This document shows, piece by piece, positions 33,762-42,676 of a stretch of DNA of 64,000 nucleotides (position 1 is its first letter; each line of letters opens with the position of its first letter). This DNA comes from JAFNAG01 sp963824985. GTDB lineage: Bacteria > Acidobacteriota > UBA6911. A model generated the notes under the pieces. That model saw only the letters and a program-made list of their open reading frames with translations. It was not told where the DNA came from and searched no databases. The stretch lies in the NCBI GenBank assembly GCA_963824985.1, contig CAWGRQ010000047.1, positions 124,001 through 188,000 of the forward strand, read 5' to 3'. A program made the translations under genes and the position numbers.

Positions 33762-35381
33762 ATGAGATATTTTCATACGTTGACCGTCCGCGTCCTCATC
33801 GGCTCCTGCGTGCTTCTGATCATCCTGTTCGGTCTCTATACCTACTTCGCCGTCAGCTTCCACACCGAACAGATGATGAGCGAGGTCAGCGACGGCGCCG
33901 AGCGGGTGAGCGACGTCATCAAGAATTCGACCCACTACAGCATGCTGCTGAACCGCAGCATAGATGTGAAACAGATCATTGCCACCATTGGCCGGGAACC
34001 CGGGGTGGAAGGGATCCGGATCTACAACAAGCAGGGCGTCATCCAGTTCTCCACGAACAAATCTGAAGAAGGCAGAGTCGTGGACATGAAAGAAGAGGCT
34101 TGCACGGTGTGCCATGCAAGCGGCAAGCCCTTGCAGTCAGTCCCGACAACCCGTCGATCCCGCTTTTTTCGCGGCCCGCAGGGATACCAGATCCTGGGCC
34201 TGATCAACCCGATTCGCAACGAGCCCGCGTGTTCCAACGATCCCTGTCATTTCCACCCGCCGGACAAGACGGTCCTGGGAGTGCTGGACGTGCGCATGTC
34301 CCTGGAAAAAGTTGATGCCAACATCGCCACGGCGCGCCGGCAACTGATCCTGTACGCCGTCCTCGGCACCGTGGTGGTGATGGTGACTTCAGGCTTCTAC
34401 CTTTTCGTGACCGTCCATCGGCCTATCAAACGGCTCCGGGAGGGGACGCGGCAGATTTCCTCAGGGAACCTCGATTACCGCATCCGGCTGCTCTCCAAGG
34501 ATGAGATCGGCGAACTGGCGCGCGCCTTCAATGAAATGACCCAGAGCCTGCAGAAGGCCGAACTGGAAAACCGGCTCTGGTCGCAAACCCTTGAAAAGCG
34601 CGTTGAAGAGAAGACCGCGGAGCTGAAACAGATCCACGAGCAGATCCTCCAGATCGAGAAGATGGCTTCCCTGGGGAAGCTCTCCGCCACGGTGGCGCAC
34701 GAGCTGAACAATCCCCTGGAAGGGATTCTCAATTACGCCAAGCTTATCGCCAAGAGACTGAAAAAAGTGGAGGCGAACCCGGCCACGCAGACGACCCTGG
34801 AGGACCTCGACCTGATCATCAACGAGGTCCAGCGCTGCGGCAATATAGTCAAGAACCTGCTCCTGTTTTCCAAGCGCCAGGTGGGGGAGATCGGGCTGGT
34901 TCCGGTCGCGGGCATCGTAGACAAGGCAGTCCGCCTGATGCAGCACCATTTCAAGATCTCCAATGTTCATTTTGAGGCGGAGATTCCAGACCCGGAAGCG
35001 ACGCTGATGTGTGATGAAAGCCAGATCCAGCAGGCGCTGGTTGCCCTTTTCGTCAACGCGGTGGAAGCCATGCCGCAAGGGGGGACTCTCAAGCTCAAAG
35101 TCTCCCAGGATGCTTCGCGCGGGATCCGTATCGATCTGCAGGATTCGGGAGTGGGGATCGCAGCGGAAGATATTCCGCGTCTGTTTGAACCGTTTTTCAG
35201 CACAAAAAGGGAAGGAAAGGGGGTTGGCTTGGGCCTGTCGGTCGTTTACGGTATTCTGGAACGGCATGAGGGTACGGTTTCGGTCCATTCTGAGCCAGGC
35301 AAAGGGACGCTGTTTACGCTTCTGTTCCCTCCTGCGTCCATGCATCGTCCCCGGGTCGAAGCCAAAGGGACGTTTTTATGA
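33762..35381 (+). CDS. Sensor histidine kinase with periplasmic c-type heme motifs
   Basis: 539 residues: helix (about 12-31), periplasmic domain (32-195), helix (about 200-222), HAMP, coiled coil, HisKA with H313 in V-A-H-E-L-N-N-P-L, and HATPase with D-S-G-V-G-I and G-V-G-L-G-L-S. The periplasmic domain contains C-T-V-C-H (114-118) and C-S-N-D-P-C-H (157-163), which are CXXCH and CX4CH heme-c attachment sites. This implies a heme-based redox or gas sensor. It is followed 24 bases on by its sigma-54 activator partner, and it lies downstream of the GcvH-like/NrfD operon it presumably controls. Confidence 0.88.
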   Translation: MRYFHTLTVRVLIGSCVLLIILFGLYTYFAVSFHTEQMMSEVSDGAERVSDVIKNSTHYSMLLNRSIDVKQIIATIGREPGVEGIRIYNKQGVIQFSTNKSEEGRVVDMKEEACTVCHASGKPLQSVPTTRRSRFFRGPQGYQILGLINPIRNEPACSNDPCHFHPPDKTVLGVLDVRMSLEKVDANIATARRQLILYAVLGTVVVMVTSGFYLFVTVHRPIKRLREGTRQISSGNLDYRIRLLSKDEIGELARAFNEMTQSLQKAELENRLWSQTLEKRVEEKTAELKQIHEQILQIEKMASLGKLSATVAHELNNPLEGILNYAKLIAKRLKKVEANPATQTTLEDLDLIINEVQRCGNIVKNLLLFSKRQVGEIGLVPVAGIVDKAVRLMQHHFKISNVHFEAEIPDPEATLMCDESQIQQALVALFVNAVEAMPQGGTLKLKVSQDASRGIRIDLQDSGVGIAAEDIPRLFEPFFSTKREGKGVGLGLSVVYGILERHEGTVSVHSEPGKGTLFTLLFPPASMHRPRVEAKGTFL

Positions 35382-35405
35382 GGCACAGCCGGTTCTAGAG
35401 GTGAT

Positions 35406-36749
35406 ATGAACACTCGGACATCGATACTGATCGTTGATGACGAAAGGATCGTGAGAGAATCGCTGACCAAGTGGTTCCTCGAAGATGGCTTCAACGTTGG
35501 CGCCGCCGAAGATGCCCCGGCGGCCCTCCGACAGCTGCAGGCACAGCGCTGGGACATCATTCTGCTGGACATCAAGATGCCGGGCATGGACGGCATGGAG
35601 CTGCAGCAGCGAATCCGGGAAATCGATCCGCTGTCGGCGATCATATTCATCACCGCCCACGCCTCAGTCGATACCGCCGTGCAGGCCCTCAAGGCCGGGG
35701 CTTTCGACTATGTCACCAAGCCGGTCGATCCCGATTACCTGTCCCACCTCATCCGCAACGCCATCAAGCAGCGGGCGCTGATGCAGGAAAACATCAAGCT
35801 CAAGGAACACATTGCCGAGTTCCCCAAGCTCGATGAGATCATCGGGGAATCCCCCGCCATGCAGAAGGTGTTCGAGCTCATTGAGACCGTCGCCAAGACC
35901 GACACCACCGTCATGATCCGCGGAGAAAGCGGCACGGGGAAAGAACTGATCGCGCGCGCCATCCACAGCAACAGCGAACGCCGCTACTTCCCGATCGTGA
36001 ACCTCAACTGCGGGGCCATGCCGGAAGGAGTGCTCGAGAGCGAGCTTTTCGGGCACGAACGGGGGGCCTTTACCGGCGCTCAGTACCGCCGCAAGGGCAA
36101 GATCGAACTCGCCGATCAGGGAACCCTGTTCCTGGATGAGATCGGCAATGTCGGCATGAAGACCCAGATGGATCTCCTGCGGGTGCTGGAAACCAAACAG
36201 TTCACGCGTGTCGGCGGCAATGAGGTTCTTACGGTCGACTTCCGCATCATCTGCGCCACGAACAAGGACCTCGAGAAGGCGGTCCAGGAAAACACATTCC
36301 GCGAGGATCTCTACTACCGCCTGAACGTGTTCAGCATTATCGTGCCGCCGCTACGGGAACGCAAATCTGACATCCCGCTGCTTGTCAATTATTTCGTGAA
36401 TAAATACGCGCATGCCATGGCCAAACCGATTGCATCCATATCGCCCGAGGCGATGGATGTCATTGTCCGCTATAACTGGCCCGGAAACGTGCGCGAACTC
36501 GAAAATGCGATCGAACGCGCGATGGTAGTGGGCAAGCCGCCGGCCATCGTTCCGGAGGACCTGCCGTTCCGGCTCTCCGAGAAAAACAACATGCCGCACA
36601 CCGGGTCACTTGCGGCCATCGAAAAGACGCACATCCTGAACGTGCTCGAGCAGAACAGCTGGAACATTTCGCGTTCGGCCGAGATCCTTGAGATCGACCG
36701 GGTGACTCTGTACAACAAGATTCACAAGTACGGCCTGAGGAAACCGTAG
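35406..36749 (+). CDS. Sigma-54-dependent response regulator (NtrC family)
   Basis: 447 residues: receiver domain with phosphoacceptor D55 in L-L-D-I-K-M-P-G-M-D-G. The AAA+ domain carries Walker A G-E-S-G-T-G-K-E, the sigma-54 contact loop G-A-F-T-G-A, and the second-region block F-L-D-E-I-G. A Fis-type helix-turn-helix lies at the C-terminus (S-R-S-A-E-I-L-E-I-D-R-V-T-L-Y-N-K-I). Paired with the heme kinase upstream. Its natural target is the candidate -24/-12 promoter at 29357-29372. The stop directly abuts the archaemetzincin start. Confidence 0.93.
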   Translation: MNTRTSILIVDDERIVRESLTKWFLEDGFNVGAAEDAPAALRQLQAQRWDIILLDIKMPGMDGMELQQRIREIDPLSAIIFITAHASVDTAVQALKAGAFDYVTKPVDPDYLSHLIRNAIKQRALMQENIKLKEHIAEFPKLDEIIGESPAMQKVFELIETVAKTDTTVMIRGESGTGKELIARAIHSNSERRYFPIVNLNCGAMPEGVLESELFGHERGAFTGAQYRRKGKIELADQGTLFLDEIGNVGMKTQMDLLRVLETKQFTRVGGNEVLTVDFRIICATNKDLEKAVQENTFREDLYYRLNVFSIIVPPLRERKSDIPLLVNYFVNKYAHAMAKPIASISPEAMDVIVRYNWPGNVRELENAIERAMVVGKPPAIVPEDLPFRLSEKNNMPHTGSLAAIEKTHILNVLEQNSWNISRSAEILEIDRVTLYNKIHKYGLRKP

Positions 36750-37295
36750 GTGCCGCGTGAGATCCAGATCCTCAATGCATCCTCCCTCCGCCCCGCGGGA
36801 TTCACGGCCGTAACCGCGCGCATGGCGGAGATCTTCTCGGCCCGGGTCACCCTCATCCGTGGAACGCTGAATCTGCGCGCCGCCTACGACACCTCACGGC
36901 GGCAGACCAATTCCACAAACCTGCTCGCCCAGATCCTGCAGGACGATTGCGCCCCCTGGGACAAGCGGATCGGGGTCGTCGATGTCGACCTCTTTATCCC
37001 CATCCTCACTTTTGTGTTCGGGGAAGCCCAGCTCAGCGGAACCGCCGCGATTGTATCCACCCACCGTCTTTCCAACCAGTTCTACGGCCTGCCCCGCAAC
37101 GATCCCCTGATGTTGGAGCGCCTGGAAAAGGAACTGGTTCATGAACTGGGGCACACCTTCGGACTCTATCATTGTTCCCAATTCGAATGTGTGATGCGCA
37201 CTTCGACTTATGTGGAAGAAATCGATCTTAAGCGCGTCTACCCATGCCCGACTTGCTCCACCCTGTTGCACGGCCAGACCCGAATGGTCGGCTAG
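36750..37295 (+). CDS. Archaemetzincin-type zinc metallopeptidase
   Basis: 181 residues. The active site is H-E-L-G-H-T-F-G-L-Y-H-C, the metzincin H-E-x2-H-x2-G-x2-H with the extra Cys of archaemetzincins. Further cysteines in C-V-M and C-P-T-C form the second zinc site. The family is thought to be an aminopeptidase-like protease, with few known substrates. It begins with GTG immediately after the TAG of the response regulator, so the two are probably translated from one message. It has no signal peptide and is cytoplasmic. Confidence 0.87.
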   Translation: MPREIQILNASSLRPAGFTAVTARMAEIFSARVTLIRGTLNLRAAYDTSRRQTNSTNLLAQILQDDCAPWDKRIGVVDVDLFIPILTFVFGEAQLSGTAAIVSTHRLSNQFYGLPRNDPLMLERLEKELVHELGHTFGLYHCSQFECVMRTSTYVEEIDLKRVYPCPTCSTLLHGQTRMVG

Positions 37296-37378
37296 CCCTG
37301 TTCAGGAATGCCTTTCGCCCATGAATGAAAGGCAGTACGCGGCGCCGGAACTTGCTCATGGCAGGAGCGGTTTGGGAC

Positions 37379-37423
37379 CCGGAAGAACAGGGAGCCGATC
37401 CGTTTTTTCCCTCGTTCTTCCGG
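37379..37423. terminator. Hairpin between convergent genes
   Basis: CCGGAAGAAC (37379-37388) and GTTCTTCCGG (37414-37423) are a perfect ten-base stem with a 25-base loop containing six T. It lies between the converging archaemetzincin and nitrilase-family genes and may serve as a two-way terminator. Confidence 0.35.
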
Positions 37424-37457
37424 ATCCTCAGATGTCTTACGATCCTCTCTTTATGAA

Positions 37458-38267
37458 CTAGAGCGGGTAGATGCCGGGTCGCCGGTCCGGCAGAAAATGC
37501 CGGCGGGCCGAGCACTGCTCCAGAAGGGAAAAATCCAGATCCGCGTATAGAATATGATCTTCCCCGGCCGGCGCCCGGGCAATCACGCGGCCCATCGGAT
37601 CGGTAACGAACGATTCCCCTGCGAATGTGAGGCACTCTTCCGGCCCGACGCGATTCGCCAGGGCGGCGAAATACCCGTTTTGGAAGCCTGCGATCTGCAG
37701 CTCGGCCTCGAATATGCCGGGTGGCCATTCGCCGACCGAGCCTGCCTGCGGCACAACCACGACTTCCGCTTTCTTGACTCCCAAGGCCCTCATATATTCC
37801 GGAAAATGCCGGTCGTAGCAGATCGCCACCCCCAGGCGACCGACGGCCGTATCAAAAACCTGGGCTCCACGATCACCAGGATGATAAAAATCGGTTTCAT
37901 GGAAGCACTGTCCCTCGATAATATGAATCATCCTCGTGATTCCGAGGAGTTTCCCGTCCGCGTCGAGTACCGGCGACGAGTCAAAAGTTCGTTCCCCCTC
38001 GCGCTCAAAAAGATTGAGCACAATCACGATCCCAAGTCTCCTGGCCAGGCGCGCGAACTCCTCCGTAGTCGGACCCGGAACCGTCTCCGACCATGGCTCA
38101 GGCTGCTGATTCCGCTTCCGCTGCGGGAAAAACCGCAGAAACGCCAGCTCCGGAAATACCACCAGCCGGGCGCCTTGAGCGGCGGCTTCAATGACTGCCG
38201 CGATACCCCGCCGGAGATTCGCTTCCCGTTCGGGGGTGGCGTGCTGCTGGATCAACGCGATCTTCAT
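37458..38267 (-). CDS. Carbon-nitrogen hydrolase (nitrilase superfamily)
   Basis: 269 residues of the N-carbamoylputrescine amidase / beta-ureidopropionase fold. The glutamate (V-V-F-P-E-L-A-F) and the cysteine (A-I-C-Y-D-R-H-F-P-E) of the Glu-Lys-Cys triad are present. The lysine motif R-K-x-H reads T-R-M-I-H-I, so the usual catalytic lysine is not at its place, as I recall for one subgroup of this family. Substrate unknown. ATG 38267 (third codon of the longest frame) is preferred because GGAGGAG stands at normal distance. Confidence 0.85.
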   Translation of the reverse strand: MKIALIQQHATPEREANLRRGIAAVIEAAAQGARLVVFPELAFLRFFPQRKRNQQPEPWSETVPGPTTEEFARLARRLGIVIVLNLFEREGERTFDSSPVLDADGKLLGITRMIHIIEGQCFHETDFYHPGDRGAQVFDTAVGRLGVAICYDRHFPEYMRALGVKKAEVVVVPQAGSVGEWPPGIFEAELQIAGFQNGYFAALANRVGPEECLTFAGESFVTDPMGRVIARAPAGEDHILYADLDFSLLEQCSARRHFLPDRRPGIYPL

Positions 38268-38569
38268 ACTCATTCTCCTCCCGTTTTCTGACCGGGGACC
38301 AAACCCCCAAGTCGCTGTATCTGCATGGTTCCGGCCTGCGCGAGAATCGGAACCATGCTGCGACGGTCAGCCCGTGCGCAGGGCCGCCTCCCGAGCCCCT
38401 GCCCCCTCGGCGCCTCAGTATACCTGCATTCCGGTAAATCGCCCCAACAACAACTCATGGTTGCCCGATTGACCCCGGGGACTGTATAGTACGCCGGACG
38501 CGCATGGGAAATCCCGTGGCGGGCTCACTTTGAATGCTGTGGATCTTGTGGCGCCAATGTCGGCTGGTT
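38268..38569. other. Intergenic region with an 11-base stem
   Basis: GCATGGTTCCG (38323-38333) and CGGAACCATGC (38348-38358) pair around a 14-base loop. The rest of the gap between the divergent nitrilase-family and RNase D genes shows nothing supportable. Confidence 0.4.
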
Positions 38570-39739
38570 ATGGAACCTGAACAGACTGATGACCTCGCGC
38601 TCCATCAGCCGCCATTCACCCGGGTGGCAACGCCGGAGGCGTTTCTCCGGATGGCGGGGGAACTGGTCGCAGTTTCCCGCATGGCGATCGACATCGAGGC
38701 CGACAGTCTTTACCACTACTACGAAAAAGTCTGCCTGATCCAGATTTCCAGCACAAAATCGACTTTCATTATCGACCCCTTGGCCGTCAAGAACCTTGGA
38801 GCCCTGGCCCCCCTGATGGAAGATCCGGCGGTGGAAAAGGTTTTTCATGCGGCCGGCTACGACATCTTTTGTCTGCGGCGGGATTACCGATTCTCGTTCG
38901 CCAACCTCTTCGACACCCACGTCGCCGCGCAACTCCTGGGCTATGAGCAGCTGGGCCTGGATGCTCTGCTCGAAAAACTGCTCGGCATCGCTCATTCCAA
39001 ACGCCGCCAGCGCGACGACTGGTCGCGCCGGCCTCTCGCGCCGGAACAACTGGCGTATGCCGCCATGGACACCCATCACCTGCTGGCCCTGCGCGACGTG
39101 CTCGAGGAGCAGCTGCGAGATGTCGGCCGCCTGTCCTGGGCGCAGGAGGAATTTCAATACGTCGCCGTCCACGAAATCCAGGAGAAGGAATTCGATCGGG
39201 AGGGATTTCGCCGCATCAAGGGGAGCCGGGACATGCCGCTGCAACAGCTTGCGGTTCTGAGAGCCCTTTACCTGCTGCGTGATCAGTACGCCCGTGCGCT
39301 GAATGTGCCGCCGTTCAAGGTCATGAACAACACCGTCCTGCTCGAACTGGCGGTCGATCCGCCGCGCTCCCCGAACGAGATGTTCCAGCGGCCCGGGATT
39401 TCCTTCCGCGTGGCGCGCAGGTTCGCCGCGGAAATCTGCCGCACGATTGAAAGGGCAGGGGCAGAAGATCCATCCTCTCTGGCACCGGCAGCACGCAATT
39501 CTGTCAAACCGCCCACTCGCGAGGCCAAGGCCCGGCTGGAAAGCCTCAAAGAGTGGCGCCGCGCCAGATCCGAGGGGCTGCATCTGCCTGTCGGGGTTGT
39601 CTTCCCGGGAACCATGCTTGAAATTCTGGCGGCGGCCCCGCCCGCCGATATGGCTGCGCTGGAAACCATCGGCGGGATGCGCCGCTGGCGGGCGCGTCAA
39701 TTCGGCCAGGAAATCCTGGACATCCTGCGCCCTCGCTGA
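38570..39739 (+). CDS. rnd: Ribonuclease D
   Basis: A 389-residue 3'-5' exoribonuclease for tRNA maturation. DEDD residues: I-D-I-E-A-D near residue 38, H-A-A-G-Y-D-I, D-T-H-V-A and Y-A-A-M-D-T-H-H. Two HRDC helical domains follow: about 205-280, and a C-terminal one around T-M-L-E-I-L-A. The longer frame from 38534 is not family-like; ATG 38570 begins just before the exonuclease fold. It stands alone. Confidence 0.88.
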   Translation: MEPEQTDDLALHQPPFTRVATPEAFLRMAGELVAVSRMAIDIEADSLYHYYEKVCLIQISSTKSTFIIDPLAVKNLGALAPLMEDPAVEKVFHAAGYDIFCLRRDYRFSFANLFDTHVAAQLLGYEQLGLDALLEKLLGIAHSKRRQRDDWSRRPLAPEQLAYAAMDTHHLLALRDVLEEQLRDVGRLSWAQEEFQYVAVHEIQEKEFDREGFRRIKGSRDMPLQQLAVLRALYLLRDQYARALNVPPFKVMNNTVLLELAVDPPRSPNEMFQRPGISFRVARRFAAEICRTIERAGAEDPSSLAPAARNSVKPPTREAKARLESLKEWRRARSEGLHLPVGVVFPGTMLEILAAAPPADMAALETIGGMRRWRARQFGQEILDILRPR

Positions 39740-39779
39740 TGCGCCTGCTCCGAAAACCGCAGAAGGAACGGTTCTTTTC

Positions 39780-41222
39780 CTAACGGACATTCGTGAGGCG
39801 CAATGAGCTCAGAAATCCGACGCGCGCGCACCATCCCATGTCGAACGGCTCCGTATCGGTAGTATTGGCCGGCGTATCCCCCACCGAATGATAAAAGGGA
39901 TCTCCGTCCACGGTCACCATCCCCGGTTTTTCCCCCGAGTACCAGTTGAGGGGAGGGAAGCCCTCCGTGACCGGCTGGGCGCGCTCGCGATCCCAGGCGG
40001 AAGTGTAGAGTGTGACTGCCGGGTAAAGGGTTGCGCCCGGAGTCCTGGAATTCTGGAAGACGTAGGAATCGGTCCCCCCCTGGCTCTTGATGCTGGCGGC
40101 ATGTCCGGGAAATCCCTGGTTGCCAAGATGGTCCTTCATGACCGCGCGCACCAGGGTAATGAGGGCGCTATTCACCGGGACATCGTCCGGCTCGACATAC
40201 AGGGCATCCTTGGACGATCCAAAGCCTGACTGGTCATAATTGAAGACCGCCTGCAGTCTGGAAGTATCCTTGTCCATGGCCGCCACATATTCGCGCGTGG
40301 ACGAGATCTCGCCTCCCCAGGAAGCAAAGCGCAGGTCCCATGCCGGCTGCGGAATCACGCCCGATTTGACGGCAGCGGCGGCAACGCGCGCGATCTCCAG
40401 CACGATGGCCACGCCCGAGGCATTGTCGTTGGCGCCCGGCCCACCCGAGTCCGAATCGCCATGCGCGCAGAAAAGCACGTACTTTGACCGGTCCCGGCCC
40501 GGCAGCGTTGCCACCACCGTGTCGGCGGGGCCGGTGCCGGTCTTTGCCTCCAGGGCGAATGAGACTCGCAACGATTGTCCGGTCGCCAACCGCTCCCGCA
40601 ACGGGCTTGTCTCCCGCGCGGAAACGGCAAATACCGGAATCTTCCAGGTTCCACGAAGCCTGCCGACGCCCGGCCAGCCGGATGCGGATGCCCGGCCGTC
40701 GAACAGCACCGCCGCACACCCGGCGGCGGTCTCCGGGGTCGGGTTGTTCGATGTCAGGCACACGGCCCCTTCCGCGGCCTGCAATGACAGCGCCCCTGAG
40801 CCCTTCGCCGAGGGGGAACCCGTGCTGGGCCAGATCGTCTTCAGCGCCAGGCCCCCGTTGCCGGCTTGATCGACGCCCGTCCTGACCTCCCACGACAGCG
40901 GCTGGTACCAGTCACGCGGCGTGTCCTGCCGCACATTGACCTCCAGACCCGCCTCCCGGAAAGCCCCGGAGAGCCAGGCGGCCGCCTCATGGTTCGAGGG
41001 TGAGCCATACATGCGGGGACCGAAGCGGACCAGCCGGCGCACGGTCTCGACCATGCGCGCTTCAGAGACAGTTGCCGCGAGCGCCCGCTCGGTGGCAAGG
41101 CTTAGTTCAGCTTGTCGGCCCAGGTCTGCCGGATGGGACCCGACAGCGCACATCGCCAGACAGGCGGCGAATAGAACCGATCGCACCTGAAGCCTCATGG
41201 TGTGGTTGCGTTTCCAGAACAT
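39780..41222 (-). CDS. Secreted M28-family metallopeptidase
   Basis: 480 residues with a signal peptide (V-L-F-A-A-C-L-A-M-C-A). It is a zinc aminopeptidase of the M28 type. Metal ligands: H-G-D-S-D-S-G-G-P-G-A-N-D-N-A-S-G (His and bridging Asp), G-G-E in S-W-G-G-E-I-S-S, N-Y-D-Q-S-G and H-S-V-G-D-T near the C-terminus. A PA-like insert (about 110-225) separates the leader from the catalytic core. The start is not certain: ATG 41222 has GGAGGAG close upstream, and ATG 41198 also fits. It probably degrades peptides outside the inner membrane. Confidence 0.87.
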   Translation of the reverse strand: MFWKRNHTMRLQVRSVLFAACLAMCAVGSHPADLGRQAELSLATERALAATVSEARMVETVRRLVRFGPRMYGSPSNHEAAAWLSGAFREAGLEVNVRQDTPRDWYQPLSWEVRTGVDQAGNGGLALKTIWPSTGSPSAKGSGALSLQAAEGAVCLTSNNPTPETAAGCAAVLFDGRASASGWPGVGRLRGTWKIPVFAVSARETSPLRERLATGQSLRVSFALEAKTGTGPADTVVATLPGRDRSKYVLFCAHGDSDSGGPGANDNASGVAIVLEIARVAAAAVKSGVIPQPAWDLRFASWGGEISSTREYVAAMDKDTSRLQAVFNYDQSGFGSSKDALYVEPDDVPVNSALITLVRAVMKDHLGNQGFPGHAASIKSQGGTDSYVFQNSRTPGATLYPAVTLYTSAWDRERAQPVTEGFPPLNWYSGEKPGMVTVDGDPFYHSVGDTPANTTDTEPFDMGWCARVGFLSSLRLTNVR

Positions 41223-41381
41223 CGACTCCTCCATAAATAGTCGTCCGGACGGAATCCGTCGCTGCAGGCCGGACACCCATTCCGGCTATGCGGGCAGGAC
41301 GCGCGCCCTCCATTCACATCCCCCGAATCTCCGGATCCGCTTCTCCCAAAGCTCAAGCCGGTGCACACCCGGGATTCCGCT

Positions 41382-41549
41382 TTATTTGCCTCGTCCCGCG
41401 GACTTCGAGGTCGCTGCCGTCGCCACCCAGGTTCCGGTAGCCGACTTTGTGGGATCGCTCTCCGACACAGCCTTCAGCGTCACCTTGGCCGATCCGGAAC
41501 TCCCCGCCGCATGGGAAACATACACCTGGATCGTCTTCGCTTCGGCAAA
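41382..41549 (-). pseudogene. C-terminal remnant of an Ig-like-repeat surface protein
   Basis: Fifty-six open codons ending in TAA at 41382, with T-I-Q-V-Y-V-S, then V-T-L-K-A-V-S-E-S-D-P-T-K-S-A-T-G-T-W-V (read in two parts), the pattern of a bacterial Ig-like beta-sandwich repeat. No start codon; the frame closes at TAG 41550-41552. It is probably the tail of a lost secreted gene. Nothing else is supportable in 41223-41662. Confidence 0.4.
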
Positions 41550-41662
41550 CTAGCAATTGTATCGCCTATCCGGAGCCAACCACAATGGTGTCGTAGGCGT
41601 AAATTTTAAAAAAGGTTAACATTTTGAATTTTGTGCATTCGCGCCCGTTGTAGAATTAGTGG

Positions 41663-42676
41663 ATGCGGAGAAAAGCGCGCTGGCTCTACCACCCGGTGAC
41701 CATATTTCTCCTGATGCAGGTCCTCTGGGTCATGCTGATGGTGGTCTGGGTGCGCTGGTACCTCGAAAACCATGCCCAGCTTCGCCGGATGGCGCAGCAA
41801 CTGACATCCCGGTCTGAAGTGGAACGTCTTGCCTGGCTGCCGCTGCTGGAAGGCGGAATCCTGCTCATATTGATCCTGGCCGGCGCAACCGTGATTTTCG
41901 TTTACTGGAACAAACAGCATCGCCTGAACCAGATGCAGCGTACATTCGTGTCCAACGTCACCCATGAGTTGAAGTCCCCGGTGGCATCCATCCAACTGGC
42001 GCTGGAGACAATGGCTTTGCGAGAGCTGTCCCCCGCGCAAGCGCACGAGTATCTGGCCATGATGCTTGACGACGCGGAGCGCCTCACGACTTTGATCGAC
42101 CGGATCCTGGGAGCGGCGCGCATCGACAAAAAACGCACCCGCTATCAGTTGCGGCCCATCAGCATGCGTCATTATGTCGAGGATCTCCTGGAGGAGGACC
42201 GCCACCTTTTCGAGAAGGACGGCCATCAGGTAATCCTCGAAAAAGGGGCCGATGCCCGGATCGCCCTTGACCCGGCGGCCATGCGCATGGTTCTCGACAA
42301 TCTGATCGAGAATGCGGCACGCTATTCCCCTCGGGGAACGGTAATCCGCATTCGGCTTAATCGCGATCTGCGCAGGTGCCGCGTGGACGTCATCGATGCC
42401 GGTAGAGGGATTGCCCGCAAAGATCTGAAAAACATCTTCAAACTTTTCTGGCGCGGAGAAGGGAGCCAGGCATCCGGTACGGGGCTGGGCCTGTACATTG
42501 TGCGGCAAATCGTCAAAGATCACAAAGGGAAGGTATGGGCGTCCAGCCCGGGGCTTGGGCGCGGCTCCACGTTCAGCGTGAGCCTGCCCCGAGTGCGCCG
42601 CTATTGGGGCATTGCCAACCGCAGAAGGCTCCGCGCTCAAGCTGAGGATCCATCGGGAGGATTCCATGGCCGCTGA
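41663..42676 (+). CDS. Sensor histidine kinase, membrane bound
   Basis: 337 residues: two membrane helices (about 13-32 and 65-83) with a short periplasmic loop between them, then HisKA (F-V-S-N-V-T-H-E-L-K-S-P) and HATPase (N-L-I-E-N-A, D-A-G-R-G-I, G-T-G-L-G-L-Y). The small sensor loop (~30 residues) suggests sensing in or at the membrane, or through a partner. It overlaps the response regulator gene by eleven bases. Stimulus not inferable. Confidence 0.9.
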   Translation: MRRKARWLYHPVTIFLLMQVLWVMLMVVWVRWYLENHAQLRRMAQQLTSRSEVERLAWLPLLEGGILLILILAGATVIFVYWNKQHRLNQMQRTFVSNVTHELKSPVASIQLALETMALRELSPAQAHEYLAMMLDDAERLTTLIDRILGAARIDKKRTRYQLRPISMRHYVEDLLEEDRHLFEKDGHQVILEKGADARIALDPAAMRMVLDNLIENAARYSPRGTVIRIRLNRDLRRCRVDVIDAGRGIARKDLKNIFKLFWRGEGSQASGTGLGLYIVRQIVKDHKGKVWASSPGLGRGSTFSVSLPRVRRYWGIANRRRLRAQAEDPSGGFHGR

